From contig JAFEUB010000724.1 of assembly GCA_024529925.1 (NCBI GenBank), positions 62,001-126,000 on the forward strand: DNA of 64,000 nt, in the 5' to 3' direction. Positions 60,130 to 64,000 of the stretch are shown here, in pieces (the stretch's first letter is position 1; each line of letters opens with the position of its first letter). The stretch comes from Ophthalmolycus amberensis. Lineage: Eukaryota > Chordata > Actinopteri > Perciformes > Zoarcidae. Both the position numbers and the translations under genes were made by a program. The notes under the pieces are model-generated. The model worked only from the letters and a program-made list of their open reading frames with translations. It had not been told where the DNA came from and did not search any database.

Positions 60130-62471
60130 GACATGTTTGTTTCTTTTCAGTTTTATTTGTAAATGCACCTTGGATAGAACAAAGAAAAAATATATAATAT
60201 ATTCATATGTACTGAAACGTTAAGTTATGTACACATTTAGGGTTCACGCTAGAAATCTTCACAACCACTGACTTGTTTTAAGATATGGTATCAGAGTCGT
60301 CTCTCCGTGTGTTTCCTGGATGCCACAATGTACACTCCTGCATATTTACATACATTCATAGGATGCGATAAAACACCTGTGTTCACACAAGCATTAAAAA
60401 TTCTAAAATTGAATGAAAGGAATGATGCGCAACGTTGCATACCCCCCCCCCCCCTCTCCCCGCTTGTTGTTGCTTTACATGCATGAATTACACGTGGAGG
60501 GCATTGTCACAACCCCTACATATTCACCGCGGGGTACACGTAGCAAACACTGTACCAGAGCAATTACAAAGTGTGTCGTGGCTTCAGGAGGGATGATGTG
60601 ACTTCATTTCTCAGGAGCACATCATCCGGATAGTTCAGCACCATAGTGTGTCCATCGATGTCACCTCAAAGTAACGGCCGGCTGAGGTCAAAGGCTGTCA
60701 GGGTGTCTCAGTAACATATAAAGCAGATTTGAGGCAGATTTTGTGTCAAGTCGTCAGCAAAATAATAGTCGAAATGATCATAGCAGACTGAGACATTCAG
60801 CTCCATGGCTATGCAGCGACTGTCGCAAGCCATATTACGAACAGTCACTTCAACACCCCATTAAAATATGGATCACTGAAAAGCCTGGTTTCCCATATGG
60901 TTTGGCTCTCCAGTAAGGATTCCGTGGTACAGTAAGGCCAAAGAAGCAACACAAATAGAAGGCCAGCAAGTGGACACACACGACTTCATCAAACAACAAA
61001 ACGAAGATCATTTAACACTGATCACAAGGCCGATTCAACAATCACTGTGCACTTAACCCTTTTAGTTGCATGTCACGTCTGGATTTCTGTTCCTCGTGTC
61101 ACAGCAGGTTTACAAAAATTGTCGTCGGGCGGAAACCACGTATGTTTAAACCCATTTGTTTTCAGGAAATGAAAAAAACGCCTGTTTTCAAAATAATTGC
61201 ACGTTGCGTTGTCAAAGTTAGTATTGTGTCTTTATGTATGGTCAGATACTTGCATGTGCAACGATTCATATCTTATCAAAAATCAAGCTCGAATGGAGAA
61301 GCTAGCTTTATCGACCAGCGAATGTGGAAATACGTGTTTTGTCCGTCACTGATCAGAACGACCGCTCAGCCGCTGAGGTCACATTGGTAGCTAGCTACAC
61401 TAGTGTCCTTAGCAAACATTTAGATCTAAAATCACGACTTTAACATCAGAGTTAAATCCAGTGGTGGGCCGTCAGGGCCTGCAAGGCCTTCTCTGCTGGC
61501 CTAAACAGAATCACAAAGTTATAGCTATTTCATAATTTAATAATTTTTCTTAAATACACTACATGTATTATAATTTATAAAAATATTTTTCCCATTATCT
61601 TATTTTCTCATTGCACAGCTACTGTCAGTTGCTCTGCTTCCTGTGCAGCTTGTTTTAAAATTGCATCGTCGCTGTTTTCTTTTGGCTCTGCTGTGAGCGA
61701 CACTATTCAAACACGAGGCTGGGTGGAGCTGAGGTTTTTGGCGGCAGTTTGAGGATCAGATTGAGTTACGAAAGCCCTTTTACCACAAGCCCTTTTTAAC
61801 ACTTTTCATTGGTTAAATATCTGTAAAACCCACAGACAGATGTAACAGGTGACCAACAGAATTGATGTATGGAAAGAGAAATTGCGAAATATTGAGATAA
61901 GATGTTTCCGCCCGACAGCGCAGAACCCAGGTAGATTATGGCGAGATTTCACAGGTCTCTCCCTGTGCATCAACTGCACTGTCAATGAAAGACTATACTG
62001 GTTGTAGCTAATGAGGATCCCAATGAACTTCCTCTGACTTCCTAAACATTGCATAAGATGAGGAATGTCCAAGACGTTGGCAGCGAAGATAAAAGGCAGT
62101 TGTTTTGATCCAGGTTGCGTGGACCAAAAATATCACATAATCCAGACAGGATGAAAATAATCTTATCTTATCTTCTGCGGAGGCAGGCGATAAGGACCGA
62201 ACAAACATAAGGAGTACAACATACCAAAGCACCAACAGCAACGACAACCTTCAGCTGATCACAGACAGGATGGTAACTGGTAACAATAAATTAGGACAAT
62301 CGCAGACTGCTGAAACAAAAAGTGAGGCATGCTTCCACTCACATAATCAAACTGACTTGATAATGACGCAAACATTTGCGCTAGAAAGATCTGTGCAGTT
62401 CAGACTTGCACCGTGCGCCGGCGGCCTATGTCCGTATGAGAGTGATCCCAGCATTCCCAGCGATCCCAGCA
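60130..62471 (-). other. klf15: putative klf15 3' UTR and polyadenylation region
   Basis: Downstream of the klf15 stop on the minus strand there is no further coding sequence. The first canonical AATAAA read on this strand is at 60157-60152 (TTTATT on plus), giving a candidate 3' UTR of about 2.3 kb. An ATTAAA variant lies near 61537-61532, inside an inserted hAT fragment, and could make a shorter transcript. A C13 run lies at 60442-60454. The UTR extent is inference from signal position only. Confidence 0.4.
61459..61660 (+). mobile_element. 5' fragment of a hAT element (sibling of the copy at 36866)
   Basis: It starts CAGTGGTGGGCCGTCAGGGC and is nearly collinear for about 200 bp with the intact element at 36866-37884, including the AAGGCCTTCTCTGCTGGCC stretch. 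After about 61660 the similarity is lost and no right terminus is found, so this copy is truncated or rearranged. The 8 bp before it are GTTAAATC. I found no matching duplication to the right. Confidence 0.8.
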
Positions 62472-62640
62472 TCAGTTTGCTGTGCGAACTGTCCGGCTGT
62501 TCCGTGGGAAACGGTGGACTTTGATGTGTTTTGACAGGTGGTCGCTGCGGGCGAACCTCTTCTCACAAACCGGACACTGGTAGGGCTTGACACCTGAGTG
62601 GGAGCGCCGGTGTCGAGACAGCTCGTCGGACCGGGAAAAC
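62472..62640 (-). CDS. klf15: klf15 terminal coding exon (Krueppel-like factor 15, C-terminal zinc fingers)
   Basis: The exon encodes 55 residues plus a TGA stop (62474-62472), reading leftward. It starts after a CTTCTCTCAG acceptor, whose AG complements CT at 62641-62642. Its first base completes a codon split by the intron. The frame opens with the recognition helix of zinc finger 2 (FSRSDELSRHRRSH), then a linker SGVKPY in place of the usual TGEKPY. A complete finger 3 follows: CPVC, twelve residues including RSDHL, then HIKVH (C-X2-C-X12-H-X3-H). The tail after finger 3 begins RFPR and ends in TAN. The SGVKPY linker, the HIKVH-RFPR junction and the short tail are, from memory, features of KLF15 rather than other KLF/SP factors. 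KLF15 is a nuclear regulator that binds GC/CACCC boxes and acts in metabolic and muscle gene control. The transactivation region and finger 1 must lie in an exon beyond the right edge. No lesion is visible, so the exon looks functional. Confidence 0.92.
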
Positions 62641-64000
62641 CTGAGAGAAGAAGAGGAAGCAATGTTTGAATGTTCAGCAAAGGCAAGTGGAGAAAGTCAG
62701 AGATGTGGACTCACGTCACATGACGTGGACTCGAGTCACAAATCTGATGACCTCAGACATAACTTGACAAAATCGTCAATCAATAAAGACATGCATTATG
62801 AAATGTTAAAATTGATGTCATTAAAATGCTTTCAACGTTTCTCCTAACAACGGATATACTTTAACTCTATTTGACAGCAGCCAATCACGTTGCACGAGCA
62901 AGAGGGAAACCAGCACATTACCAAAATTGGACATTTTAAACATTCAACTAATCACTAATTTCGCCGGATTAAATGACAAAGATTACTAGAAATTGTATAA
63001 ATTGTACCTCATCAACTCATTTGACAGTTGAAAATGAAACGTGTCTGGTTGTCTGGTAAATGTGCTCTCAGCAAGCTGCAGTCTGAACTCAGCCAAAGAG
63101 GTAAAACAATCTGTGACATCATCATCCCAATATCACGTGTGGATTGTGTCTTTTTGGAGTTTAAAACCACAGAGTGGTGAGTCTTCACTGGTGAAATAGC
63201 TGCTTTACATCAATTAGAGTTGTGACCAAGAATTATTATATTATATTACATATTATATTAATCTTTGAATTTGAGTTATTTTCAACTTTTGTTTGCAAAT
63301 CTTAAAAGCCACAGCTCAGGTAGAGCAGGTTGTCCACCAGTCCGCATTTCAAAGAACCTGAACCAGACACTGAACCCCTAATTGCTCCCTGTATAGTTGT
63401 GACACCACAACTTTACTAAAGTCCTGACGGCTCATTTAAAAGCACAGTTTCTTAGTACAGGCTGTTTTGAGCATTTTCATACGTTCACTGTATTTAAATA
63501 GAAACTACAGCTGCTTTATATTAAAAAAGTTTCTTTTTTCTTCTTAAAAGAAAAGACATGGACATCTCATTTTCTACAGTATGGGACCTTTCAAACATGA
63601 AACACAAAGTTTAGGACTTGGCACTTGATCCATCACCTTCAGCAAAGACTTGCTTGTGATTTGCAAAACAATGACTTTGTCCCACCCTCTTGAGAAAGTT
63701 GTTGATAAGCGAAGCCCTACTTTAGCGGTTTGTGTCAGGCGTGTGCGCTCCGGCAAAGATGATCACACTAAAAACCAGTTGCATAATACATCCAGAATCT
63801 GTTCATTAAGGAAACGATTCTTCTCGGCTCCTCTGAACAAACAATGCCAATGGATCTGACTAAAACCATTTACCCTTAGAGCAAACATCCCTTTGTGTTC
63901 TGGGGATATTCAACAGTGCCAAACTTGAGCAAGTGCCTCTAGCGCGTGATGCAATCAGAGACGGAAACCTTGATCTTTCCCGCCGCCCTCGCGCTGTTGT
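62641..64000 (-). other. klf15: klf15 last intron, 3' part, with splice acceptor
   Basis: On the minus strand this sequence precedes the exon and ends in a pyrimidine-rich CTTCTTCTCTCAG acceptor (62654-62642, AG at 62642-62641). It is AT-rich and I see no further zinc-finger codons or open frame resembling KLF15, so the preceding exon is outside the window. It has no clear transposon, apart from short TATTA-rich runs near 63235-63265. Intron status is inferred from the acceptor and the split codon. Confidence 0.7.

Noticed and set aside
62426..62686. Alternative 86-residue minus-strand frame across the klf15 exon
   Set aside because: The zinc-finger signature, stop and splice phase are all in another frame. 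This one is its shadow.

Overview
This window is vertebrate nuclear DNA, most likely from a percomorph teleost. It is AT-leaning and gene-poor, and it is crowded with (CA)n microsatellites, hAT and Harbinger DNA transposons, L2-type LINE pieces and interspersed repeats that I recognise as typical of ray-finned fish. There are no operons, Shine-Dalgarno sites, tRNA or rRNA genes, or CRISPR arrays. Nearly all long open frames are chance frames in repeats.

One gene is recognised with confidence. The last coding exon of klf15 (Krueppel-like factor 15) lies on the minus strand at 62472-62640. Its intron runs to the right edge, and the larger upstream exon lies outside the window. Its 3' UTR should extend leftward, possibly to about 60.13 kb, where the first AATAAA signal on that strand occurs. 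A truncated hAT element (61459-61660) sits in this putative UTR. A GC-rich plus-strand segment at 22955-23147 with a plausible splice acceptor and an in-frame stop is a weak candidate for the terminal exon of an unidentified gene.

Layout. 0-13 kb: intergenic, with a palindromic MITE (1.87-2.32 kb), two copies of a dispersed family here called A (0.9-1.3 and 4.5-5.4 kb, the second with four ~165-bp tandem units), two inverted copies of a family called B (8.07-8.47 and 9.83-10.21 kb), and several hairpins. 13.98-15.53 kb: a hAT-type element bounded by an exact 8-bp duplication that contains a Ty3/Gypsy LTR and a truncated gag. 20.04-20.57 kb: a 27-bp minisatellite derived from family A. 24.6-25.4 kb: a cluster of microsatellites. 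27.6-28.6 kb: a complete non-autonomous Harbinger element. 35.4 kb: a perfect 41-bp inverted repeat. 36.87-37.88 kb: a complete hAT element. 40.5-43.2 kb: LINE-type fragments. 44.77-46.91 kb: a hAT element with a second hAT inserted in it, both with recognisable target duplications. 47.49-48.06 kb: a fourth hAT. 56.4-57.86 kb: a 5'-truncated L2 LINE with much of its reverse transcriptase, inserted in an older repeat. 60-64 kb: the klf15 3' end.

The window therefore records layered transposition next to klf15 rather than a set of cooperating genes. Family names A and B are my own labels. Assignments to named superfamilies rest on visible termini, target duplications and protein motifs. No database was searched.
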